A DNA stretch of 64,000 nt from Chryseobacterium sp. E1 (GTDB taxonomy: Bacteria > Bacteroidota > Bacteroidia > Flavobacteriales > Weeksellaceae), in assembly GCA_019203745.1 (NCBI GenBank), contig CP078104.1, positions 4,402,001-4,466,000 of the forward strand, in the 5' to 3' direction. The stretch's first letter is position 1, and every line of letters begins with the position of its first letter. Below are positions 10,876 to 20,845 of the stretch, piece after piece. The notes beneath the pieces are model-generated. The model had not been told where the DNA came from. It did no database searches and saw only the letters and a list, made by a program, of their open reading frames with translations. The translations under genes were made by a program, and so were the position numbers.

Positions 10876-11091
10876 TATAAAAAAACAAAGAAACGCTCTC
10901 CAATTAATGGTTCAAATGATTTTGATCCTTTGTCGGTTGCGAATTTTCGTGAAATGCCTTTAGATGTAGCAATAAGAATTCTTAAAAATTCAGGGATTAA
11001 TGTTTCAGAGGAAGAGGCTTCTGAGATTTTAGCGTTAGCACATACGCTCGCTAAAATTACTATCAAGGAGTTTATTTTAAACCAAGATTAA
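10876..11091 (+). CDS. Small helical protein, start not identifiable
   Basis: An open frame from a stop at 10858 to a stop at 11089-11091 has strong coding character (VANFREMPLDVAIRI, then VSEEEASEILALAHTLAKIT) but no ATG, GTG or TTG before the conserved part. The frame opens ATT GGC TAT AAA AAA ACA AAG, and a miscalled base near 10870-10880 may hide a start. The product would be about 72 residues, soluble, with two helices in the C-terminal half. It resembles short accessory proteins of Bacteroidetes, often found near mobile or toxin-antitoxin genes, that carry an LKxxGxxxSxEEAxxIL pattern. It precedes the AAA-protease pair by about 130 bp. Function unknown. Confidence 0.5.
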   Translation, partial: YKKTKKRSPINGSNDFDPLSVANFREMPLDVAIRILKNSGINVSEEEASEILALAHTLAKITIKEFILNQD

Positions 11092-11222
11092 ATCGTTATT
11101 TTATTACTATAACATAGTATGTACTGTTTTATAAGATATTGGGTTGAAATAATAAAATATTGTTGATTTGATTTTTGAAGTGCAAATGGAATTCTATCGG
11201 AAAAATGCGTAATTTTGCTAAA

Positions 11223-12176
11223 ATGGCAAAAGCTGAATACATAATATCTCTAATTAAGTCTCATTATAATAATGAGCCGGAAAGGTTTACAACTATTGCT
11301 TTGCAAGTTGCAGCTCATGAGGCTAAGTTGGGACACACTATTGTTGCTGACGAAATAAAAACTATTATTGATAGGGCCAAAGAGGTAAAACATAAAAATA
11401 AAGCATTTTCATCTGATTTACAGGGATTAATTCATGAAAATGTACCTGCTGTAAATCTTTCCGATATAATTTCTTCTGATGATATAAAGTCCAAAATAAA
11501 TCGTGTAATTTCTGAGTTTGTACAAAGAGACAAACTTCGTAAACACGACTTAGAGAATCGTAGAAAAATTTTGTTGTCGGGACCTCCAGGAACAGGTAAA
11601 ACATTAACAGCCTCTATACTTGCTAATGAATTAAATTTACCACTTTACACTATTTTAATGGATAAAATGGTTACTAAGTTTATGGGTGAGACAAGTGCTA
11701 AGTTGCGTCAAGTATTTGATTTAATTGAGCAACAGCAAGGTGTATATTTGTTTGATGAATTTGACGCAATTGGAGGTGAACGAAGCAGGGATAATGATGT
11801 TGGAGAGATGAGAAGAGTTTTAAACTCGTTCCTTCAATTTATTGAAAGAGATAATTCTGAAAGTCTTATCATTGCAATAACTAACAATAAAGAGCTTTTA
11901 GACCAAGCGCTTTTCCGAAGGTTTGATGATGTGATTTTATATAATCTTCCCAGCTTAGAAGAAAAAGAAGAGCTGTTAAAAAATAGACTTTCACAATTTG
12001 CGAGAAAGATAAAATTTAAAGATTTATTACCTGATATTAATGGTTTAAGCCACGCTGAAATATCACTTGCCTGTATTGATGCAATAAAAGAGACGATCTT
12101 GAACGATAAACAGCCGATGAATAATCAGTTAATTTTAAAGGCAATTAAAGATCGTAATGCAGCCTATCATAAATAA
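11223..12176 (+). CDS. AAA+ ATPase (spastin/FtsH-like), partner of a subtilisin-like protease
   Basis: This is an intact AAA+ protein. I prefer ATG 11223 (MAKAEYIISLIK), giving 317 residues; in-frame starts also exist at 11208 and 11175. An N-terminal helical domain of about 100 residues is followed by the AAA module: Walker A GPPGTGKT near residue 120, pore-like segment KFMGETSAKLR, Walker B VYLFDEFDAIGG, sensor 1 asparagine in AITNN, and arginine finger region LFRRFDDV. A C-terminal helical lid ends the protein. The protease gene begins 6 bp after the stop, so the pair is one unit. The inferred role is to unfold or present targets to the protease, or to control it. AAA-subtilase pairs recur in bacterial genomes and are suspected conflict systems. 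Confidence 0.85.
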   Translation: MAKAEYIISLIKSHYNNEPERFTTIALQVAAHEAKLGHTIVADEIKTIIDRAKEVKHKNKAFSSDLQGLIHENVPAVNLSDIISSDDIKSKINRVISEFVQRDKLRKHDLENRRKILLSGPPGTGKTLTASILANELNLPLYTILMDKMVTKFMGETSAKLRQVFDLIEQQQGVYLFDEFDAIGGERSRDNDVGEMRRVLNSFLQFIERDNSESLIIAITNNKELLDQALFRRFDDVILYNLPSLEEKEELLKNRLSQFARKIKFKDLLPDINGLSHAEISLACIDAIKETILNDKQPMNNQLILKAIKDRNAAYHK

Positions 12177-12182
12177 GTTTAA

Positions 12183-14872
12183 ATGGCATACAAGCACATC
12201 TTCATATCGGGAAATGTAACAAGCGAAAAATATAGAGCTCAATCCAAAATTGGTTCTGGTCCACGCATCCCTACACGTGATAGAGCTTCTCAAAGTCAAA
12301 AACTACTACAAGAATTTGAACTAATTTGGCAACAGAAAGAGGAAATAAAGGTTGCAAGAACAGCTAATCAGATTTCTACGAAAGAAGGAACATATATTCA
12401 ATTTACAAGTGCAGCTAATCATGATCTAATTACTAAAAGTCTAGAAGATTTTAGAAATAATATTCGCCTATTAAATGTTAAAGAAATTCCGCTTGATGGA
12501 ACCCAAGTTCAGGTCAGGGCAACTGTGTATGTTCTAATGGAAAAGAAGGATTGTTTATTAATAAAATTAATTCCTACAGCTCAAAAAACAATACAACTAT
12601 AATATTTCCCAATCAAGTTGATCATGATAATGTGAAGAGTAGTGTGAATACTCTGGGAAACAATATTCAGGTAAAAAAAGTAAATGATGTTGTTATATCC
12701 GGCACACACAAAACTAAAGCAACAATTGATTTACCTGTTGGACAAGAGGAAAATTTTAAAACTGAAATTTTAAGACATTTTCCAAATATAGAAATCAAGA
12801 TTACTCCTGCTAATTCTGATTTAGTAAATAGTATTGAAGATGTAAGCATTGCATTATTGGAAGGATTATGGACTGATAATCCGCAGCTAATTCCTAACGA
12901 AAATCCAAAATGGTGTGAAGCTTGGCTTAATATTAATACAAAAGAGAACAAGGAACAGGAACAAATTTTAAAGTTTCTGATGACTGCACAAAACATTGGT
13001 ATTGATGTAAAAAATAATAGCATTATTTTTCCTGAACGAGCTGTTCTTTTGATCAATGCAAATCGTGACCAGTTAATAGAATTGATGCAACAAAGTGACT
13101 TGTTAGCGGAGTTCCGTATCGGACAGGAGCCTGCTGGCTTTTGGGTTAATGAGAGTAGGATTGAGCAACAGGTATGGGTTGACGATTTGATTCAGAGAAC
13201 AGAAGTTGCAGATACCAATGTCAAAATCTGTATTTTGGATACAGGTGTTAATAATGGACATCAGCTATTGCAGCCGCTTATAGACGATGCAAATACTTTA
13301 ACTGTCGATGGTGCTTGGGGAACAAGTGACCACGCAGATGGAGCAGGACATGGAACTCTAATGGCAGGATTAGCTGGTTATGGGCAGATGGAAAAGTTGT
13401 TAATCTCTCAAAATCAAGTCTCATTAACACATAAGTTATGCTCTGTAAAAATTCTGCCTAATCAAGGTGAAAATCCTAGAGAATTATGGGGTGACGTAAC
13501 TGCGCAAGCCATTGCAAGAGCTGAAATCCAAAATCCAAATATCATTCTGATTTATTGTATGGCGGTTACCTCAAGTCAAGATACCAACAGAGGAAGACCA
13601 TCTTCATGGTCTGGTGCAATAGATAATTTAGCTTATGGCGAAGGGCAGAATCAGCGACTGATAATAATTTCTGCGGGAAATGTCGGTGATGAAGAATCCT
13701 GGCAAAATTATCCAGATGCAAACTATACATCCTCTGTACAAAATCCAGCGCAAGCATGGAACGCTCTGGTAGTAGGAGCATACACTGACAAAATTCAATT
13801 AAATGATCCTCTCTTTCAGGACTATACACTTGTTGCGGATGAAGGGCAACTTTCACCATATAGTTCTACTTCAATAATTTGGGAAAGAAAGTGGGCGTCT
13901 AGGCCAGATGTAGTTTTTGAGGGAGGAAATCTTTTAAGAGCACCAGATAATAGTATTGTGAGACATGAGAATTTGGAATTGTTATCTACTTCAAAACAGT
14001 TTAATACAAGAAAATATTTTGACACAATATGGGCAACGAGTGCAGCAACAGCACAGGCCTCATGGTTTGCGGCAAAAATAACTTTTGAATATCCTGAAGC
14101 TTGGGCTGAAACTATTCGCGGTTTAATAATTCATTCTGCAAACTGGAATACTGCGATGTTTACTCAGCTAAATGTTGTGAAAGGTAATAGAACAAGTTTT
14201 AGAAATTTATTAAAAACCTTTGGTTTTGGTATTCCCAATTTAGAGCGTGCTCTCTATAGTCAGGAAAGTGCCTTGACGTACATTGCGCAAGAAACTATTC
14301 AGCCTTTTAATTATAAGGGAAATACTACCACTACTGAAACAAATGAAATTCATTTCTTTAATTTGCCTTGGGCAAAAGATTTGTTACTCGATCTTGGAGA
14401 AACACCTGTAAAGCTAAAAATTACATTGTCATATTTTATTGAACCGGGTGCTGGTGAAATTGGGTGGAAAGATAAATATCGTTATCAATCACATGGATTA
14501 CGTTTTGATGTTAATAATGTTGGGGAAACCGAAGATGAATTTAGAAGACGAATCAATATTGCAGCAAGGGAAGAAAATGAAGAAGTAAATGGAAATACAG
14601 GTAGTCAACGTTGGGCAATCGGTGTAAATAATCGTAGTACGGGTTCATTGCATTCCGACTTTTGGGAAGGAACTGCTGCTGATTTGGCAACTTGCAATCA
14701 TATCGCTGTATATCCAATTATTGGCTGGTGGCGTGAAAGAAAAAATTTGGACAAAGTGGAAAATGAAACCCGCTATTCTTTAATTATATCACTTGACACA
14801 CCTGCACAAGATATTGAACTTTACACTACAGTGAAAAGTATTATTGAAGTTCCTATCGAAATCGAAATCTAA
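12183..14872 (+). CDS. Subtilisin-like serine protease (S8), AAA-associated (one frameshift)
   Basis: The frames from 12183 and 12551 join near 12535, giving a protein of about 896 residues. No signal peptide is present (it starts MAYKHIFISGNV), so it should act in the cytoplasm, unlike most secreted subtilases. The N-terminal 320 residues are a family-specific region of alpha/beta repeats. The S8 catalytic triad is complete: Asp in ILDTGV (codon 13238), His in GAGHGTLMAG (codon 13349) and Ser in ATSAATAQA (codon 14039), with the oxyanion asparagine region ISAGNVGDEE near 13670. A beta-rich C-terminal domain follows. It is cotranscribed with the AAA+ gene and closed by a strong terminator. 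A phage-triggered protease role is inference. Confidence 0.85.
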
Positions 14873-15040
14873 GATTAATATTTTCTGATAATTTATTGAT
14901 TCAAAGTAAAGCTTCTTTTAAATTTTTTATTCTTTAAATTACATCTACTTTATTTAAGAGATAATGAGTGATGAGAGTTCAGCAAGTTTTTCCAAATCTT
15001 CAACAAAATTTTTCGAAAAATGTACCGCTGAGGTCACTCG

Positions 15041-15083
15041 GACGGACGAGACATTTTTTTAATGTTTTGTCCGTCTTTTTTTA
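15041..15083 (+). terminator. Strong terminator closing the island's last operon
   Basis: GACGGACGAGACATT at 15041-15055 pairs with AATGTTTTGTCCGTC at 15061-15075 with minor mismatches, followed by a run of eight T. It terminates the AAA-protease unit. Confidence 0.8.
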
Positions 15084-15109
15084 TCTGTAAACTGTTGTTA
15101 ATGCGTAAG

Positions 15110-15200
15110 AATACAATTGATTCAGTCTTTGTTTCCTAGAATAAGACACGGGATAATAGAAATCTTTGCCTGAAATTTTAAAATTAAATAGATCTAAATA
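15110..15200. repeat. Dispersed repeat, copy A
   Basis: This 91-bp stretch matches 46188-46279 in the same orientation at roughly 85 percent identity by eye. It begins AATACAATTGATTCAG in both copies and ends in an essentially identical stretch of about 29 bases including TTAAATAGATCTAAAT. It contains no reading frame. It sits at the junction between the defence island and the surface locus. Confidence 0.7.
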
Positions 15201-15327
15201 TTGTAAGTCTACAACTTTTGACTTCCAAAACCTTTTCGACTTTTCTGAAGCCCAGGTTTTTTCTTGTTAAATTCTCACTTTGTAATTCCGTTTCTAAGTT
15301 GTCTAACGTAGCCAAGATAAAGTAAAT
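15201..15327. other. Spacer downstream of the AraC-type gene
   Basis: AT-rich sequence between the repeat and the convergent end of the minus-strand regulator. No gene is seen. Confidence 0.4.
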
Positions 15328-16347
15328 TTAATTTACATTTTTTTGTAAATTATAAATATATTCAGTGGGTGTTATACCTTCTATTTGTTTAAAAACCCTA
15401 TTGAAAGTTGATTGGCTGCTAAAACCGGATGATGTATAAATATACATTAGGGTAATTTTACTGAGATCATTCTCATTGATCAATTTTTTAACATGCTGTA
15501 TCCTGCAAAAATTGATATAATGACTGAAACTTGAGTATCCGTTTAGTTTAATTGATTTTGCAATATATAAATTGTTAATCTTTATCTGATGAGATAGCTG
15601 TGAAATAGTAAAATCAGAATCTTTAAAACTAAGTTGCTTCTCAACGATGTTTTGAACATTTTGAAAAATTTCAGAATATTTATTAAAATCCTTATCACTG
15701 GAAAAGTCATCTTTTAAAATTTCATTTTTATCATTTCTATTCATCTCCAGCTTAGATTCACCATTGCTGGCAGAATTTAATTCCTTTTCCAAACCGGCCA
15801 CAATTTTCACGGATTTTATTTTATCATTATAATACAACAGCAATACAACAATGACAATGTTGGAAGCACCCACTAATGTATCTGCAAGATCAGTCTTATT
15901 GAAATTTGGAGTTCCGTCCGTCAAAAATTTACTTACAAGCGTTACAAAAATCACAATCAACAGAATGTATAACATGTATATATAGACATATTTCTTTTCC
16001 AAAAATACATAGGCACCAATAGGAATGGGCAATACCCATAATGCTGTCCCTGCTGAATATTTCCAAAAATAGAGCATTATAAAAGCGGCAAAGAGAGGAT
16101 CAAAAATTAAATAGAGATGAACTAGTGTCTTAATATGATAGGTCTTTCTTGTGAGAAGGAATGTATATAATAAAACAAGAAAATAAATAAAGGTAATCAA
16201 TGCAAAATTTTCATCTTTTAATGTAAAATAAATGATGATTGAATATAAACATAAGCCAACACATAATACGTATACAATTAAAGATATACAACGCCTTTTT
16301 AAATCATCTTCGGTATTTTCCGATATACTATTATTATGCATAATCAT
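15328..16347 (-). CDS. Membrane-anchored AraC-type transcription regulator
   Basis: An intact 339-residue protein. The N-terminal 190 residues contain about six hydrophobic segments (for example CISLIVYVLCVGLCLYSII and YIYMLYILLIVIFVTLV). An acidic linker follows, then a C-terminal AraC/XylS double HTH domain from about residue 235. DFTISQLSHQIKINNLYI is the first HTH and STFNRVFKQIEGITPTEY the second. Such seven-TM-like AraC proteins are common in Chryseobacterium and are thought to sense envelope or ligand signals directly. A close paralogue lies at 20846-21905, pointing the same way, and the two flank an operon for secreted proteins. Control of that operon is a natural inference but not shown. 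Confidence 0.85.
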   Translation of the reverse strand: MIMHNNSISENTEDDLKRRCISLIVYVLCVGLCLYSIIIYFTLKDENFALITFIYFLVLLYTFLLTRKTYHIKTLVHLYLIFDPLFAAFIMLYFWKYSAGTALWVLPIPIGAYVFLEKKYVYIYMLYILLIVIFVTLVSKFLTDGTPNFNKTDLADTLVGASNIVIVVLLLYYNDKIKSVKIVAGLEKELNSASNGESKLEMNRNDKNEILKDDFSSDKDFNKYSEIFQNVQNIVEKQLSFKDSDFTISQLSHQIKINNLYIAKSIKLNGYSSFSHYINFCRIQHVKKLINENDLSKITLMYIYTSSGFSSQSTFNRVFKQIEGITPTEYIYNLQKNVN

Positions 16348-16780
16348 ATAAATATAAAATTTGATTTAAATAATTATCTTGTTTTCAATGTGTTATATTG
16401 TTTAAGCTGATTTAAAAATCTGATTTATGCTGATAAATTATGACTTTTACAAGCCACTATCTTTGCCTATAAAGATAACCAGTATATATTTTTCAGCCAC
16501 TAAGATAACATTTGAATTGTCAATTCAAATACAGTACAAATTTCGTTTTTATTTATGATATAATCATCAACTCCAATATAAATGCCTATCTACTTATCAT
16601 TAAAATTTCAATACTATTCTTTATTAACCTGTCCATAATCTGATAACATTTAGGCGCTGAAATTAGACGCCAAACTAATACGGTTAAAGCCTTAGTTTCC
16701 TCATTTTCATTTTAATTCAAAAATATTCTGAATCAAAAAGTATTGAGACCCATAAACCTTGTCCTTTACTAACACACATT
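16348..16780. promoter_or_regulatory. Divergent intergenic region
   Basis: These 433 bp separate the AraC gene (minus) from the secreted-protein gene (plus) and must carry both promoters. A short inverted repeat GGCG...CGCC lies near 16652-16671. I cannot place a confident -33/-7 pair, and no gene is seen. Confidence 0.4.
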
Positions 16781-17410
16781 ATGAAACTTTTATTACAATT
16801 GCTGAAACCTATTTTGCCCTTATACAAAAGGGTTTCACTGTTGTTATTTTTAATTTCAGCGATACAGACGTTCAATGCTCAGTCTTTTTATTTTGTAGAA
16901 GGTACTCAAATTACAATTGATGAGACGACAACATTCTTTGTGACAGACTCCGGAAAAATAAACCAGGCAAGGCTGAGGAATTTTGAAGGCCAGACTTCAA
17001 TAATAAATCACTCTTTAAGCGAAAGGACACAGCTTGTATTCAACAATAAAAAACCAAAGCTGAATTCTAAAAAGAGAAAAAGAAATCAGTTTCAAAATCT
17101 TCTAAAAAAGGAGATAAAACCTTTCAAAAAGCAAAATCCTCTGAATTTATAAAGCTTTTTCCTTATCATTTCTATTCATCCTGTCAACAACTGGTAGCGG
17201 TTTCAATATCAGTTTTCAATATTAATTATGATCAGAAGTTCTTAAATGAAAATATAATATTAAAATCCATACACGGATATTCAGACCACGTCAACAATGA
17301 AATAGTCAATAATACTTTTCTTTTTTTTTAATGATTATCATTTGTCAAAGTATATGACCCGCCCTCCGCCTTTTGAATTTTATTGTAAAAAACATATTCT
17401 AAATAGTTAA
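16781..17410 (+). CDS. Secreted protein of unknown function (two frameshifts)
   Basis: The ATG at 16781 begins a protein with an N-terminal signal anchor (LLLFLISAIQTFNAQS, cleavage likely after NAQ). The mature start FYFVEGTQITIDETTTFFV is typical of small Flavobacteriia surface proteins. The frame breaks near 17130 and again in the T-run near 17330, and the restored protein of about 209 residues ends at 17408-17410. The middle is lysine-rich and the C-terminus contains TRPPPFEFYCKKH. It heads the apparent operon with the large LamG-like protein, whose start is 20 bp downstream. No enzyme motif is visible. Confidence 0.6.
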
Positions 17411-17430
17411 AATTTTAAAGAAAAATTAAG

Positions 17431-20228
17431 GTGAAAAAAACAAATACTTTAACGGGTATATTCCTGATCATGAATATGCTCATGCTCACAAAAGCTCAAA
17501 GCCCCGGTGGAATTACCGGACATCAGCTGTGGTACAAAGGCGATGCTGGAATAACAACCGCAGGAAGCAATGTGATTGGATGGAGCAACAGTGCTTCTGC
17601 TTTATACAATTTGGCTCAACAGGGCGGGGCTACCACCTTGCCTGCTTTAAGCCAGATTAATTTTAATCCTTCCGTAAGATTTGATGGTACAGATGACCGT
17701 TTAGCCACGGCATCCAATATTCCACAAAACGTAACAACAACGGCAACATCTCCTATACAACATCTCAATATATCGTTTATAAACAACTGAGCGCTGCAAC
17801 GAACCCGCTCTACACTCATTCTGACGGAACCGGAGGTACCTGGAACGTAGGTGGAAATTCAGATGGAGGGATGCTGATTACAAATCGTAGTATTATAACA
17901 ACCGCTCCAGCTACAAATGAAACCCGTCTTCAATCTTTAAACGGAGCTTCTAACGGAGCTACGGCATACCTTAATGGAAATCCAATATCCACTACTTTTA
18001 ACAATGGTACTGCTACAGCAGGATCTGCAAGGTTTTGGGTGGGAGCCGAAGGTACAAGTGCTAACCAGTTTGCTAATGCTGATATTGCTGAAATTGTAAT
18101 TTATAATACAACACAAACAGCAGGGCGTCCACAGATAGAAAGTTATCTTTCTTTAAAGTACGGAATTACAAAATCCGGGAACTATATTGCCTCAAACGGA
18201 ACAACCAATTATTGGAATGCTGCTACCAATGCAGGATATCTTAATAATATTACCGGAATTGGTAAAGATGATGGTTCTGCACTTTACCAAAAGCAATCAA
18301 TGAGTGTTAATCCCGGACAGCAGATTTTGATTGGGCTTACAGGTATGGCCAATACGAATGCGTCCAATTCCGGAACCTTGGCAGATCAGCAGTTTCTTGT
18401 TGTGGGGATAATGGTTTGGCAAAAACCCCTTCGGTTGCAATCAGTGGTATTCAGGGTATTAATTCCCGTTTCGCTACTGTATGGAAAGTTCAAAATACGG
18501 CTTCGGTAGGTACCGTAAGAGTAATGTGGCCTCAGGGATTAGCCAATTTAAAACTGGTTCAGAATGCTTCTGATCCTACATTTGCTGCAGGTAATATTGT
18601 TACAGATATGGCCCTCAATACCCAGACCATTAATGGAACAGTCTATAATTACGCAGACGTAACATTAGAAAATAATCAGTATTTTACTTTTGCAGCTCAG
18701 GTGTATGCTCCCGGTGGAATTATTAATAATCTTCAGGTTTGGAATAAAGCTGATTTTGGAACAAATACAACAACCGAAGGGGGTACAGTAACATCTTGGA
18801 ACAATTCAGCTGCTTCCGGTGGGCAACTTCAGGCGTTATCAGGATTTTTAAATCATGGCGCAAGCCCTACCTACATGAATTTGGGATCCAATTTCAACCC
18901 CGCAGTAAGAATGGTTGCGGGTGCAGGATTAGGAATGCTTAATGCTTTTTCTGCAACTGCAACAGCATCAGGAACCGGAGGAACATTCTATAGTGTATCT
19001 AAAGCTGGTGCCGGAAGCTCTCCTTCAGACGGTTATAATGTACAAATGAATGTAAGTGGAGCTCCATTAAACTTATCTGTGGTCTCCTTTATAATTTTGC
19101 AGAAATGGGACAGTATGTCTCCAATGCTACTACCGCAGGGCTATTTACATGGAATACAAGTATAGACAGAACATTAGTCAACTTATTAAATCCATCCAAT
19201 AACAATATTTTAGGTTGGGCATATACTACAGGAGTAGCAAGTGCTTATCCGTATAAAATAAATGGTAAAAGTGATGTTCCGGCCACTTATATCCCTCCTT
19301 TATTTACAGGCAGGAACTTTCATCTGAATACAGATACGGATGGAGGCCTGCAGAGAGGAGGATTTGATTATCAGGAAACGATTGCATATGAAAGGCAGAT
19401 AACTCCTGCTGAGCAGAACAGAATTGAAAGCTATCTGGCTGTTAAATATGGTATTACTTTAGGAACCTTTGCATCTCCTGTGAATTACACAAATACCAAC
19501 GGTACAACTGTATGGTCCACAGCTGCTAATTCCTATCAGACCAACGTGATTGGTATAGCAAGAGACGATATTGAAGGTTTACATCAGAGGATCTCAAAAT
19601 CGCAGGATGCTGTGGCGGACATTATTACCATCAGCACCAACAGTAACTTTATCAATGCAAACAGCAGTACTAACCATACGGATATTGCTAATAATCAGTT
19701 CTACTTTATCACAGGAAACAATGGTGCAACAACTGCCTATAATGCCCAGAACATTATGAACCGCAGATGGAGGGTGCAATCTACAGGAACAGCACAAAAC
19801 CTGTACATAAAGACTTCCGATATTCAGGCTACTCATCTGGTGTATGCGGATGACAGTGCAATGACTACCAATGTTGTGAATATACAATTAACGAGCGGTG
19901 CAACTCCTGGTATCCAAATTCCAAATGGGAAATTTTTACGTTTGCCAAATTCAGTTTCTGTACGAAAGATCCGAATACCGCTCCTGCCGATACTATTACA
20001 AAAATCGGTATTACAATCCAGACTAAACAAAATGGATGGCCTGAAAATATTCCGAACGGCGCATTAGCTCTGGAATCCAAAACAAGAGGTTTTGTTATTA
20101 CACGTACACAAAGTTCTTTAATTACCAATCCTGTAGAAGGAATGCTTATCTACGATACAGTGGACAAATGTATGAAACTGTACAACGGAACAAGCTGGCA
20201 TTGTGTTGTGAGAAGCTGTAATGAATAA
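17431..20228 (+). CDS. Large secreted LamG/DUF8202-type surface protein (frameshifted)
   Basis: A GTG at 17431 starts MKKTNTLTGIFLIMNMLML and a signal peptide ending TKAQ. Frame changes near 17735, 18410, 19095 and 19950 split a protein of about 930 residues. Two modules share the same layout: a concanavalin-like beta sandwich (GHQLWYKGDAG and NNLQVWNKADFG openings) that ends IESYLSLKYGIT (about 18140) or IESYLAVKYGIT (about 19425), followed by a domain with IGIARDD or IGKDDG. The C-terminus reads ESKTRGFVITR and LYNGTSWHCV, a motif found in Flavobacteriia collar or adhesin-like proteins. The likely role is cell-surface adhesion or matrix. No type IX sorting domain is evident at the end. Confidence 0.7.
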
Positions 20229-20248
20229 TAATTTTAAATGAATTAAAA

Positions 20249-20753
20249 ATGAAAAAACAATAATAATATCAGCCGTTATTCTTGCCGGATTCACTTCCCT
20301 GACAGCACAGGTGGGCATGGGCAAGACTTCTGTAGACGGAGATGCTATTCTGGATTTTCCTTTATCAAATACCGGGATTATCCTTCCGATGGCAGATGCT
20401 CTTCCTACGGGGAATGCTGCAAGCAACGGAACTTTTTGCTGGACAGGACGGATTTTAGAGTCAAAATGCGTGAGAATGATCTGTGGGTATCATTATCAGA
20501 CCCCGGAAGTCTTACAGGTACAATGCCAAATGCCTCTGCTGAGACAGGAGGAGGTGTCATTATTGGTGCTGCAAGTTCTCAGGCACAAGGTGTATTGGTG
20601 CTTGAATCCACAAGTAAGGCATTAGTTTTGCCGAAAGTTAATAATACTGTGACAAGCATGAAAAGTCCTGCCTCAGGAGGAACAATGTGCTACGATACCG
20701 TGAGTAAGACAATTGCTGTATTTGATGGGTCAAAATGGAATTTTTGGAAATAA
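20249..20753 (+). CDS. Secreted protein with a C-terminal phage-tail-like motif (frameshifted)
   Basis: The ATG at 20249 begins MKKTIIISAVILAGFTSLTA after one base is restored near 20257. This is a clear signal peptide followed by QVGMGKTSVDGDAILDFP. A second break near 20425 joins DRTDFRVKMRENDLW, and the protein ends at 20753 with SPASGGTMCYDTVSKTIAVF and a final WNFWK, about 167 residues. The C-terminal 45 residues resemble the end of the preceding large protein (LYNGTSWHC), so the two probably share a small surface module. It starts 20 bp after the large gene and is the last gene of the operon. Confidence 0.65.
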
Positions 20754-20773
20754 AGGCATTCAAAAATATTAAT

Positions 20774-20803
20774 AAGGTCGGTATGGATGTACCGACCTTT
20801 TTA
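20774..20803 (+). terminator. Terminator of the surface-protein operon
   Basis: AAGGTCGGTA at 20774-20783 and TACCGACCTT at 20790-20799 form a perfect 10-bp stem with a six-base loop and a T tail. Confidence 0.85.
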
Positions 20804-20845
20804 TTTTCAGTTTAAAGTGTCTTAATAATTAGCAGATAAAAATAA

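Noticed and set aside
12667..13056. 129-codon minus-strand frame inside the subtilase gene
   Set aside because: Shadow of the clear protease reading on the opposite strand; composition is that of an antisense frame.
14964..15062. 32-codon frame (MSDESSASFSKSSTKFFEKC) after the subtilase gene
   Set aside because: It runs into the terminator stem and has no homology that I recognise; its codons at the end are the hairpin itself.
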